A stretch of 64,000 nucleotides of DNA from Cephalopachus bancanus (Eukaryota; Chordata; Mammalia; Primates; Tarsiidae): NCBI GenBank assembly GCA_027257055.1, contig JAPVLO010000952.1, positions 206,039-270,038 of the forward strand. The letters are read 5' to 3'. Positions 39,962-51,392 of the stretch are shown one piece after another. The position numbers were made by a program, and so were the translations under genes. The first letter of the stretch is position 1; every line of letters begins with the position of its first letter. The notes beneath the pieces were generated by a model. The model did no database searches. It saw nothing but the letters and a program-made list of their open reading frames with translations, and was not told the DNA's origin.

Positions 39962-40694
39962 TTTTTTAACATATTTTTTATTATAAAATTGTGGGGTACA
40001 GTTAAGGGTTAGGTATACAAATGTGCATTGTTCAGGCACCCTTATTAATAAGGGGTATCTCCCCATCCCCAGACAGATATTGACTACTGTTAGTCCCACC
40101 TCCCTACCACCCCATAGTTTCCCACCACTGTCAGTCTTTTTTTTATAGTATTATGGTAGATGTTCGAGGTCCACTCTATGAGTGAGAACATGTGGTACTC
40201 AGATCTTTGTTTCTGTGAGAGATCACTCAGTATTATAGACTCTAGTTCCATCCCGGATGCTGTGAAATTCATGATTTTGTTCTTTTTGATGGCTGCATAG
40301 TATTCCATCGTATATATGTACCACATTTTTTGAATCCAGTCCTCTTTTGATGGACAGCATGGTTGGGTCCACGTTCTTGCTATTGTGAACAATGCTGTGA
40401 TAAACATTCGTGTGCAGGTATCTTTTTTATAGAGTGATTTGAATTCTTCAGGGTATATTCCCAGTAAGGGAATTGCAGGGTCATATGGGAGGTCGATATT
40501 TAGAGCTTTTAGGAATCGCCACACTGATTTCCACAGAGGCTGCACTAGTTTACACTCTCACCAGCAGTGTAGAAGTGTTCCCTTTTCCCCACATCCTCTC
40601 CAGCAACTGTTATTTTTTGAGTTATTGATAATGGCCATTCTGACTGGAGTTAGGTGGTATCTCAGTGTGGTTTTGATTTGCATCTCCTTGATGA
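39962..40694 (-). mobile_element. 5'-truncated L1 (antisense) inserted in the U2 pseudogene
   Basis: It carries ORF2 C-terminal text on the minus strand ([37 protein letters not shown]) with the 3' end and poly-T at 39,962. The 14-bp target-site duplication TAGCATCTGTTCTT is perfect at 39,948-39,961 and 40,695-40,708 and cuts the U2 sequence. The ORF2 end is open for about 150 codons, so the copy is fairly young. Confidence 0.95.
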
Positions 40695-40806
40695 TAGCAT
40701 CTGTTCTTATCAGTTTAAAATATTACCATTGTGACGTTACAGAAACGAAGTCAAACAAAAAGCAACCAGGTGATGAGCCCGGGGTGTGGGGATCGCTCAG
40801 AACTGA

Positions 40807-42475
<1,669 letters not shown>

Positions 42476-43009
42476 CAGGCAGAGGACCAGAAAGAAGACA
42501 GCTGCGGGGGAGGAAAGACCGTGGATATCCACAGAGGGCGCAGGGCTCGTGTACTCAGTAGACCCCTGATGAGCACAAGAGGGTGAGGAAACTACCTGAA
42601 GCGAGGAGAGGACCCCTGAGAGTATGAAAGGTGACAGCCCAGTGATCACGCAGCGCAAGGACTAGCGACTGTCCCCACCCGCCACGACATGAACCTCATA
42701 TCCATTAGGGGAGCACCGGACAGGGCACCCAGAAGGCCTTGCCTCAGCAGGGTGGGACAACTCACCCTACGCTAAGCGCTGCCCTGGGCCCTCGCAGCCC
42801 ATCTTCAAAGCAAGACTCAGCAGGATCCAAGTGCTTCCAGGTCACTTCACGGCATCCCAGAACGCGGCTCACCGGCACGTCTAGGAAGCCAGACATCCCC
42901 GGCAGTCAAGGAGAAAGGTCCGACGTCTGGCGTCCAGTCACAAACTAGCCGGCATGCAAAGAAGGGGGGAAAGGCAACCCACTCTGGGGAGAGAAATCCA
43001 TCTGTGAAA
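42476..43009. other. Intergenic sequence, nothing recognised
   Basis: It is somewhat GC-rich with a short open frame (42,739-42,948 plus) of no recognisable family. The composition differs from the flanking L1 sequence. Confidence 0.45.
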
Positions 43010-44035
43010 GGCATCCGGACTGGAAAGGAAGAGAAACTGCCTTTCTTTGTAGATATGATCACCTATGTAGAGCATCTGAATCTACAAAAGATCTACTAGA
43101 ACCGTTCAGTTAGTTTAGCAGAAGTATACAAGGTTCCAGTAGAAAAACTAACTACTCGCCTCCTAAACACTTAACCTGTTATCCCAAGACTGTTCCTTAT
43201 TCATCTAAAGGATGGCCAGTAAGCCACAAAATCCATAATCCTCTGTTTCTGTGTTGTTTACTCTTCTCATACAAAGTAAGGTTTTGTTTTTTTTTTTTAC
43301 TTGACAGAAAGCCAACCCAGTGGTGACAAGGATGTGACAAAAATCAGAATTCTGGTGGTAGGGAAAATTTCTAGTGAGCAGTTGTGTACTGTAGATCAAG
43401 ATACTTCAGAAATAAATAGAAAAGTAAATATTTAACTCAGTAATTCCACCTCTTGGAATCTATCTTAAGAAAATAATCATTCTCTGGGCTCGGTGGCTCA
43501 GCCTGTAATCCCGCGCCTTTGGGAGTCTGAGGTGAGTGGATTGCCTGAGCCCGCGGGTTCGAGACCCGCCTGGGCAGCGAGACCTCACATCTACAATAAA
43601 TCAAAAAATCAGCCGGGCGTGGTAGCGCATGCCTGTAATTCCGGCTACTCAGAAGGCTGAGGCGGAAGGATCGCCGGAGCCCGGCAGGTGGAGGCTGCGG
43701 TGGCCGGCAGCAGCCACTGCACTCCAGTCTGGGTGACAGAGTGAGACTCCAACTCAAAAAAAAAAAAAAAAAGAAAATAATCATTCATTCAAAGACTTAT
43801 ATATTAGAACTCCATTGATTCATTACCTGTAAAAGTGGAATAGTTGGAAAAATGTGTATGTTCAACAATCACATTATAGTGCATTTTACGCACCAATTCA
43901 ATAACCTTTTTTTGGAAGAGTTTTCACAAAATGGAAAAACTGGTATGATAAATGAGAAAAAAATTCACAAAAAATTGAATGCTAAACTTAAAAACTTATA
44001 CATGACATGCTATTGTTATATTTTTAATGTATAAA
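43010..44035 (+). repeat. Old L1 fragments (plus) with an Alu insertion
   Basis: 43,010-43,150 resembles L1 reverse transcriptase-region DNA (CTGCCTTTCTTTGTAGATAT). 43,300-44,035 resembles an old L1 ORF2 3' part (GTAATTCCACCTCTTGGAAT, CTATCTTAAGAAAATAATCA), broken by the Alu at 43,483-43,771. Confidence 0.6.
43483..43771 (+). repeat. Lineage-specific Alu with 15-bp target-site duplication
   Basis: This is a full plus-strand Alu of the variant subfamily. AGAAAATAATCATTC is repeated at 43,468-43,482 and 43,772-43,786. The intact poly-A and duplication mark a recent insertion. Confidence 0.95.
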
Positions 44036-44260
44036 TACAGGTAGAGAACCAAGACGATATTCCAAAACATTGTCAGCAGTTAATGGTGAGTGGCAGGACC
44101 CAAAGGGTTTTCACGTTCTCCCATTCCCTAACTCGTCTTCAGCTACCTTGTACTAACTGAACATCTGACTCCCAGAACCTCCCGTTCAACCCAGGACAAA
44201 GCGAGAGAGTCAGGAGGTGCCGCAGCCGAAAAGAAGCTCGGACACGGAACTGTAGCTCAG

Positions 44261-44266
44261 TTTAAT
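44261..44266 (-). promoter_or_regulatory. Polyadenylation signal ATTAAA of the CTAG/LAGE3-like gene
   Basis: On the minus strand, AAATTAAACTGAGC lies about 120 bases after the TAG stop, preceded by AAATGTTTGCCAACTG. The spacing suits a short 3' UTR. Confidence 0.6.
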
Positions 44267-44386
44267 TTTCTGCAGTTGGCAAACATTTACTCATCTCCCT
44301 CCTCCGGCAACGGGGACACAAAACAAGTGGGCCGCGAGCACCCAAACATCAATGCCCACGTCTTGCCTGGCGGGCCACGCGTAAGG

Positions 44387-44528
44387 CTAGGGCGGAAGCC
44401 TCCTTCCCCGCCCTCTCCTGAGTGGAGCCACCAGCCCCAGACGTCGAATGTTCCGGATCACCAGGGAAAGCTGGATAAGGAAGGTGTTGATGGAGAATCG
44501 GAAGACGTCAGGATCTTCGGCGGTCCAC
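44387..44528 (-). CDS. CTAG/LAGE3-like exon 3
   Basis: The acceptor is TTTCAGCAG. It reads WTAEDPDVFRFSINTFLIQL, SLVIRNIRRLGLVAPL and an Arg-rich tail, ending at TAG 44,389-44,387. W.AED and FL.QLSLV.R match LAGE3 closely; the tail length is nearer to CTAG. Confidence 0.85.
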
Positions 44529-45467
44529 CTGCTGAAAGTGGGGGGAAGGGGCCGTCAGGATACAGGCGAGAACCGCCGGGTAGGCCCAGGGCACCAAGCT
44601 CACGCGCACACCTGACGCGCCCGCGAGTCCGCGACAGCACCCGCAGGCCAGAGGTGGGCTCCCCCGGGCCAGAGATGGGCGCCCGCACCTGCCGCCACCC
44701 CCCACCCCAGACGCGTCCAGAACTGACACAGCCAGGGCGCTGCCGTTCACGGTGAACTCCTTCTGGATCGCCTCTCGGTGGCGTTGGGCCTCGGGCGCCA
44801 GGGACCTGTAGGCCATCTCTGCCTCCAGAGGGGACAGGAACGGCACGGTCAGCGTGCTGGGGGGAGGTGGGGTTAAGGCACCACCGGCGGCCGAGTCTGC
44901 TTGCGCCTCGGGCCTCCCGCCCAGGCCTCGGAAGCCCCTGCCCGCCCAGACCCGCCCCCGACCCCATCGCCCTTCTCTCCCCCCATGCGTCCAGCTCAGG
45001 CGCACACCAATCCCCATCCTGCACTCTGCGCACCCCGAGCCTTCCCCAGGCTGCGCCATCCCCAAAGCCGCGCTGTCCCGTTCACGGTGCTGTCCCCCAC
45101 CGCCCCGCGCTGTCCCCCCACTGCGCTGCCCGAGGGGCTCCCGGGAAGGATACAACTCCAGCAGTGGGCGTCCAGGCCCCGCAGCCACGGGCGCCGCGTC
45201 CCCGCCGGGCCCCAAGGCGCGGGGCGCCGGCTCGCCCTGAGGAAGGGCTGCGGCGGCCGCCCCCGCCTCCTCCCTGCCGGGGCCACCCTGGCCGTCGGGG
45301 ACGCCGGGGGCGCCCTGCTCGTCCGGAGCCTCCTGGTCCTGGGGCCCTCGGGGGCTGCGCGGGGCGTCGGGGCCGCCCGGGCAGTCGCGTCTCCGGGGGC
45401 TGCTCTGGCCGCCCAGGCCCTCCGCGTCGCCCACCGCACTCCCCGCGCCTTCGTTCGGGGCCTGCAT
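44387..45467 (-). CDS. CTAG/LAGE3-family gene (Pcc1-like), three exons
   Basis: The proposed exons on the minus strand are 45,467-45,154, 44,856-44,689 and 44,528-44,387, giving 207 residues. Exon 1 starts in a good context (GCCGCCATGC) with MQAPNEGAGSAVGDAEGLGG, close to the CTAG (NY-ESO-1/LAGE-1) start, and is rich in Gly, Pro, Ala and Gln. Exons 2-3 carry the Pcc1-like core: VPFLSPLEAEMAYRSLAPEA, KEFTVNG, then WTAEDPDVFRFSINTFLIQL SLVIRN, which is closer to LAGE3. LAGE3 is the Pcc1 subunit of the KEOPS complex, which makes N6-threonylcarbamoyl-adenosine on tRNA; CTAG proteins are testis and tumour antigens. It lies after GAB3, where CTAG2 sits in human as I recall, so CTAG is the likelier orthologue. 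Both proposed donors are unusual, so the exact protein is uncertain. Confidence 0.82.
44689..44856 (-). CDS. CTAG/LAGE3-like exon 2 with probable shifted donor
   Basis: The acceptor is CCCCCCAG. The family position for the donor, after LAVS, reads TCAGTTCTG. A GT one base off-phase there would throw exon 3 out of frame. The next in-phase donor, AG|GTGCGG at 44,688, restores frame at the cost of about 12 extra residues (VLDASGVGGGGR). I chose it because only it joins to WTAEDP in exon 3. Confidence 0.65.
45154..45467 (-). CDS. CTAG/LAGE3-like exon 1
   Basis: It begins at ATG 45,467-45,465 and ends GAG-TT before a GTATCC donor. Joined to exon 2 it reads PLLEFTLTVPF, matching LLEF of CTAG and FTLSVPF of LAGE3, which fixes the junction. 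The donor departs from the GTAAGT consensus. The open frame extends upstream of the ATG through the 31-bp repeats, but only this ATG matches the family. Confidence 0.8.
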
Positions 45468-45545
45468 GGCGGCCACCCTCCCCTCCGAGCCCACCGCCCT
45501 CTCGGCCCGCTGTGCAGGGACCGAGGCTCCAGAGAGTGCTGCCTC

Positions 45546-45690
45546 TCCCCACAACGCCCTCGTGAAGACGACCCTTCCCACAATGCCCCTCGTGTCGTCG
45601 ACCCCTTCCCACAATGCCCCTCGTGAAGATGACCCCGTCCCACAATGCCTCTGGTGAAGCCCATCCCTTCCCACATTGCACCTGGCGTGC
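45546..45690. repeat. 31-bp tandem repeat upstream of the CTAG/LAGE3-like start
   Basis: About 4.7 copies start at 45,546, 45,576, 45,607, 45,638 and 45,669 (spacings 30, 31, 31, 31). Each has a TCCCACAATGCC-like core, followed by TCGTGAAGATGACCCC-like sequence. The array lies 80-220 bases upstream of the start codon, in the presumed promoter or 5' UTR. Confidence 0.92.
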
Positions 45691-46885
45691 CCGCTGCGTC
45701 TGCGTACGCAGCTCCATAAGTGGGTTCCCGCCAAGTGCTGCTCTTGGGGATCTGGGAGTCCTCGTGGGCGGCACAGCCCACGAGCACGCCCTCCCAGCTC
45801 CACTCACAAGTACAGGACTCCCGCCCAGGGCGCCTGCTCACACAGACCCCACAGGGACGGGCCCTCCATGCTGTTCCTGCCAGGAGCCCACAGATCCCGT
45901 GGCCCTTGAGGGATGGAGGCTCTGGAAAGCTGCGCCCCTTGTGTGGGGCGCCCTTGCGGCTCCCAAGAACGCCTGCGCACACAGTCCCGGGTTAGGTCCT
46001 GGAGGTCCCTGGCCAGACTAATGGTCACGTGACTGCTTCTGCTGAGTAGCCTGCCCACTCTGAAGCTCTCTGTAGGCCTGAAAGACTGGGCTGATGCCTG
46101 TTTGGCCAGTCTCACCTGGGACCAGCCTGCTGATCTCTTCCTGTCGTGGGGACCTGTCAGGGAGTCTGATGCCTCTGGGCCACACCTGTACCCTCCCACG
46201 GGTCTCTCACATGCATCGCAGCCCTGCAGACACGAGGTCCCTGGGAACACGAGACCAGGGATGCAGAACAGTCCCTCCTGAACTGGGCATGCCCTTGGGA
46301 AACATCTGGGCCAGACCCTGGGGCTGGGATGGGCCTTGCTCCTTTATTCGACAAGTGTCACTGTCCTTTCATGACTCCCTTCTAGGGGAGTCGAGGTTGC
46401 ATGTAGGGCTGGGTGAGAGTGACCTCCCACTGTTCAGGGACTCCAGCTGCCCTGTGGTGTCCCTATGCATGGTCCAGATGGACGGGAGGGACTCTGTGGA
46501 TCCAAGGCTGCAGGTGAGAGGAGCCACCTTCCTACAGGGCAGAGCTGTTGCTGTGTCCTCTGCTAGCATAGCCCTCATGGGGTCTCCCTCTACTAGGAAA
46601 GCTGGAGGTGCCTAGATCTCTCAGTGGGGAAGTGGCCCTGTGTCTGCTGGCTTGCTGGATGTTGGTCACCTTCTGTGTCTGGAAGGGGTCAAATCGACAG
46701 GAAAGGTACCGCTGGATGCAGGCAGATGTGAGGGAAGCGTTGCCCTGGGGGCTGTGACTCTGCAAGACACAACTGTTGCAATAGGAGGTGACTGACCAGG
46801 GGGAAGGCCTGAGGAGGGGTTACTTAAATCCAGGTCACTTTATCCCTGCCATATTACTGGAAATTTCTCCCCACCCTCCAGATCC
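45691..46885. other. Upstream flank of the CTAG/LAGE3-like gene, nothing recognised
   Basis: Moderately GC-rich sequence without young repeats. Open frames are short and lack family resemblance. It may hold regulatory sequence, but nothing specific is visible. Confidence 0.45.
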
Positions 46886-46889
46886 AAGG

Positions 46890-48253
46890 ACCAGCATTAA
46901 TATTTGCTTCCTATGCACCATGGTTCTTTTGTTTGTTGCATATATGTATATACTTGCTATGTCTTCTTAAAGACATAATTATGTCTTGATTCTTAATAAT
47001 TATTTTATCAATACTTATTGTCCTTTATCTCCTGCTACAATTTTTTGACTTAATATCTATTTTGTCTGATAGTAGCATAGCTATATATATATATAACAGA
47101 TCTCTTGAATGAAAAGTGAGTGTTTTGTAGACAGCATACACTTTGGGCATATTTTAAAATGCATTCTATCAACCTTTGCTTTTTGATTAAAGAGTTTAAA
47201 TCCATTACATTTAAAGTAATTACTAATGAACAATGTTTTATTTTGCTATTTGTTTTCTGAATATTTTATCATTGTTCTTCATTTCTCCCATTAGTGCCTT
47301 CTTTTGTGTTTAAATTTTATAGTCTATCATTTTGATTTCCTTTCATTCCATTTCCCTTGATAACTCACGGGTCACATTTGGAATGCTTAGAAATTAAGCC
47401 ACCTAGGGGAGGTCTTATTATTATTCATGACTTATATCCTGTCCCTGAATTAAAAAAATTTTGTTGTTCCCTCAAATCGTATCTTCAGTTCCTCAAACTG
47501 TTGATGTGCTACTGGTTAGTGTGTAACCTACTGACATTGAAAAGGACACTGATTTACTTTCAAATCATGAAGTTTTGCTTATTTTTCCTGAATCATGAAG
47601 TTTCACTGATAGTCTTGAACATAGACTATTTTAGCCTGTATGTTGCTATCTGTATCCAGTGACTATAACCTCTGTATTGTACCCTCCCATTGAAAAGGAC
47701 AACTCCAGTATGAGGAGTCTTCCTCCTTTATAAACTTTCTCATAAAAGCCTTCTGACTTGTAGTAAATTCTGGAAAATGCCCAACTTTGTTGGTATGCCT
47801 TCTGTGGTCAGTCCTCACATTTGGCTTCCTATAAACCTTTATCACATATTTCTGCTTCAACAGCCTTAATTTTGGTTGGCACCCTTTATGTATCATTTTA
47901 GTTATCTTCTTAGTGGTGACATGAGATTACAATTTACATGTTAATTTTACAATAATCTAGTTTCACTTAATACTGCTTTAAAGTTTACTCTTATGCAAAA
48001 ATCTGCTTTCTATACAATTTTGCCCCCTGCCATTTATGTTGTTGTTGTCACAACTTACATCTTTCTACACTTTGTGCACATTAACATAGATTTATAACAT
48101 TTTAATGTATTTGTATTTTAAGTCATATGGGAAAATAGAGGAGTTACAAAACAAAGGTACATTACTTATATAGCTACTTTTCCCAGTGCTCTTTATTTCT
48201 CCATATGCCATGTCTTCCCATTTCAGTCTGAAGGACTACTTTTAGTAGCATTT
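46890..48253 (-). repeat. Old L1 (L1M-type), antisense, 3' part
   Basis: It carries typical L1M antisense text (GTAGACAGCATACACTTTGG, TTAGTGGTGACATGAGATTA CAATTTAC). It breaks at about 48,253 within GAAGGACTACTTTTAGTAGC and appears to resume at about 51,393. Confidence 0.7.
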
Positions 48254-51200
48254 CTTTTTTTTTTAATTCAGGGGGTACGTGTGCAGATTTGTTACATGAG
48301 TATATCGCGTGATGGTGAGGCTTGGGCTTTTATTGAACTCATTTCCCAAATAGTGAACATGGCACCTCATGGTTTTTCAACCTTTGCCCTCTCCATCCCT
48401 ACTCCCCTTTAAGCGCCCCCTCAGTGTCTGTCGTTCTCATCCTTATGCCTGTGTGTACCCAGTGTTTAGCTCCCACTTATAAGTGAGAACATGCAGAATT
48501 TGGTTTTCTGTTTCTGTGCTAATTTGGTTAGAATGATGGTCTCCAACTGCATCTGTTACTGCAAAGAACATGATTTTGTTTTTCTATGGCTGTGTAGTAT
48601 TTCATGGTGTATATGTACCAAATTTTCTTTATCTAATCCACTGTTGATGGGCCCTAGGTTAGTTCCATGACTTCACTATTTTGACTAGTGCTGCAATGAA
48701 TATACACATGCAGATGTCATTTTGGTAGAATGATTGGCATTCTTTTGGGTATATATCCAGTAATGAGATTGCTGGGTCGCATGGTATTTGTAGTTTTAGT
48801 TCTTTGAGAAATCACCAAACTGCTTTTCATAGGGGTTGAAGTCGTTTACATTTCCACCAGAAGTGGCTGAGAATTTCCTTTTCTCTGCAATTTCACCCAT
48901 CATTTTTTTACTTTTTAATATTAGCCAGTCTGATGTGAGATGATGTCTCATTTTGGTTTTTATTTTCATTTGTCTGATGATTATTGATGTTGAGTATATT
49001 TTTCATATGCTTGTTGGATGTTTGCATGTCTTGTTTTGAGAATTGTCTGTCCATGTCCTTTGCCCATTTTTTTTTTTTGAGTTGGAGTCTCACTCAGTCG
49101 CCCAGACTGGAGTGCAGTGGCCGCTCCTGGCCACCGCAGCCTCGACCTGCTGGGCTCCGGCGATCCTTCCGCCTCAGCCTTCCGAGTAGCCGGAACTACA
49201 GGCGCGTGCTACCACGCCCGGCTGATTTTTTTTTTTTTTGATTTATTGTAGAGATGAGGTCTCGCTGCCCAGGCGGGTCTCGAACCCGCGGGCTCAGGCA
49301 ATCCGCTCACCTCAGCCTCCCAAAGGCGTGGGATTACAGGCTGAGCCACCGAGCCCGGCTCCTTTGCCCATTTTTTAATGGGGTTATTTGTTTTGTTTTT
49401 CTTGTCATTTTGTTTAACTTTCTTGTAGATTCTGGATGTGAATACTTCATCAGATGCATCTCCCAGTTTGTAGGTTGTCTATGTACTTGCTTCTTTTGTG
49501 TGCAGGAGCTCTCTAATTTAATTAGGCCCCATTTATCAGTTTTTGGTTTTGCTGCATTTGCTTTACAGAACTTGGTTGTAAATTTGTTGCCTAAGCCAGT
49601 GTGCAGAAGAGTGTTTCCTAGGCTTTCTTCTAGGATTTTTTTATAGCTTGAGTTCTTACATTTAAGTCTTTAATCCATCTTGACTTAATTTGTGTATATG
49701 GCGAGAGCAAGGGGTCCAGTTTCATTCTTCTGCATATGGTTAGCCAGTTTTCCCAACACTATTTGTCGAAAAGAATGTCCTTCTCCATTGTTATTTTTGT
49801 CAGCTTTGTCAAAGATTAGTTGGTTGTAGGTGAGCAGCTTTATTTCTGGGTTCTCTATTCTGTTCCATTGGTCTATGGGTCTATTTGTGTATTAGTACCA
49901 TGCTATGTCTTCAAATATATTCTCCAAGTTGGTTCCATTTCCTTCTTCTCTCTCAAGAATGCCAAAAAGTCATAGGTTTGGTCTTTTTACAAAATTCCAT
50001 ATTTATCAAAGACTTTCTTCATGTTCTTAAATTTATTTTTATCTGACTGGGTTGATTAGAAGGATTGGTCTTTGTGCCCTGAAATTCTTTCTTGTGCTTT
50101 GTCTGGTATATTGTTAAGACTTGCAACTGTACTTTACAATGATTAAAGTGAATTCTTCAATTCCAGAATTTCAGTTTGGTTCTTTCTTAGTATGACTATG
50201 TCCTCTTTCACCTCTTGTTTTTCTTCCTGGCTTCTTTGTTTTGGATTTCCACTTTTTCTTGGCTCTCACTGAATTTCTTTGCCATTCATTTTCTGAATTC
50301 TGTGTCTGCAATTTCGGACATTTCATTCTGGTGAGGATCCATTGCTAAATAGATAGTGTGAGCTTTTGGAGGTGTCGAGACACTATGGCTTTGGTATTGC
50401 CGAAGTTCTTGCACCTGTTCCTTCTTATCTGGGGGAACCGATGCTTCATTTTTTGAATTTGCTATCATTGGGATGGGGTTTTTTGAGATTTTCTTCTCTT
50501 TTGCCTTATGAGTATGGCTGTGGTATATGCTTCCATATGGTTGATTTGCTTTGTTTATTGCCCCTTCTCCTCAAGCTCTCTGTTACCTGTGAGTGCAGGT
50601 GTAGAGGAAGTGGGAGGTGACTGGGAAGGGCCAAGCAGTGACCTCTGAGACTAAGGCCCTCAGAGGAGTGCTAACACACAATCACAGTGTTTTGGCAGGG
50701 GTGTGGTGTCTGCACTGCTCGGGGGGGCCCTGCTTTCCCATTCCCTTTCTGGCCTGTGGGCAGCAGAGGTAGAGGCTGTGGTGGACCTATTGGTGGCCTC
50801 CGGAAGCTGATGCCCTCTGCGAGTTGATCTGTGGCTGCAGTGTTCAGGTGAGGACAGGGCAAGGGTGGTGAGGACCAGGCCTCAAAGCCTCACTCGGTGG
50901 GGAGCATTGGTGGTGGAGTTGAGCACAGTGCATTGTCTGCCGCTCCTTCTAACTTCAGCTGTAGTGTCTGTCTTACGGGGGTGCATGAAAGCTCATGGCC
51001 TCCCTCCTTGGTGGGGTTGTGGCAGCTAGTGTCAGGCTGCTAGAGGAACAAACCTGCTGGGTTCCATGTGGGCTCAAGTGGTGCCTCTGCTCAATCTCTA
51101 GGTGGTTCCCTTCATAAGTATGGAGACTGGGAAACTGAGGGAGCTCTCTCATGCCGAGGACACCCCTTCCACACATTAGGATACCTCTTTTGGCTTCTTA

Positions 51201-51388
51201 CTGGTCTTGGCTAGGAAGGCTGCCTGCTCTCCTCCGTTCTCCATGCTTCCTGTCACTTCTCTGGTGAACTTCAGCATGCTCTTTCAGACAATACACTCAA
51301 AATGCTAGAACGTATATGTCATTCCAATTCCTCTCCATGACAGAGGCACCCACTAGCTGCTTCTAATTAGCCATCTTGAATCAGAATT
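48254..51388 (-). mobile_element. L1 with large internal deletion, antisense, nested in an older L1
   Basis: It runs from a 3' end at about 48,254 through ORF2 C-terminal text to about 49,910, then jumps to ORF1/5' UTR-like text. It ends at an L1 5' terminus near 51,388 (antisense of GATTCAAGATGGCTAATTAG). The missing middle is most of ORF2. It contains an Alu at 49,073-49,360. Confidence 0.75.
49073..49360 (-). repeat. Lineage-specific Alu with target-site duplication, inside L1
   Basis: It starts poly-T, GAGTTGGAGTCTCACTCAGT and ends GAGCCACCGAGCCCGGCT. CCTTTGCCCATTTTT occurs on both sides (49,057-49,071 and 49,361-49,375). It is among the least diverged Alus here. Confidence 0.95.
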
Positions 51389-51392
51389 CTCC

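Larger units (their letters stand above)
39751..40728 (+). mobile_element. Alu-U2 snRNA chimeric retroposon, split by an L1
   Basis: A 16-bp direct repeat, GTTTAAAATATCACCA at 39,751-39,766 and GTTTAAAATATTACCA at 40,713-40,728 (one mismatch), encloses three parts. First is an Alu right-monomer fragment (about 39,768-39,906). Second is the first about 57 bases of U2 snRNA, starting at 39,915. Third is a later antisense L1 inside the U2 part. The outer repeat suggests Alu and U2 parts entered as one piece. Alternatively the U2 fragment and the Alu arrived separately and the repeat is partly U2's own GTTTAA. Confidence 0.7.
44560..45570. promoter_or_regulatory. CpG island over the CTAG/LAGE3-like gene
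   Basis: CpG dinucleotides are dense through exons 1-2, intron 1 and the region just upstream. No TATA box is visible. This suits a CpG-rich promoter of the type methylated in somatic tissue for cancer/testis genes, but methylation cannot be read from sequence. Confidence 0.65.

Noticed and set aside
39915..40718. A functional U2 snRNA gene
   Set aside because: Only the first about 57 bases exist, split by an L1, without the Sm site, later stem-loops or a visible snRNA promoter.
43559..43580. tRNA-like GGTTCGAGACC box B sequences
   Set aside because: They are the Pol III B-box-like parts of Alu left monomers; no cloverleaf is present.
44901..45626. Plus-strand open frames of over 230 residues opposite the CTAG/LAGE3-like gene
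   Set aside because: They are GC-rich shadows of exon 1 and intron 1 on the other strand, with no family resemblance.
45546..45690. A CRISPR-like array
   Set aside because: The units are contiguous tandem copies with no unique spacers, in a mammalian genome.
45154..45803. An upstream-extended N terminus for the CTAG/LAGE3-like protein
   Set aside because: The extension is only the in-frame reading of the 31-bp repeats. The family start MQA has a good initiation context.
47663..47896. A 77-residue minus-strand open frame
   Set aside because: It lies inside an old antisense L1-like block and shows no domain.
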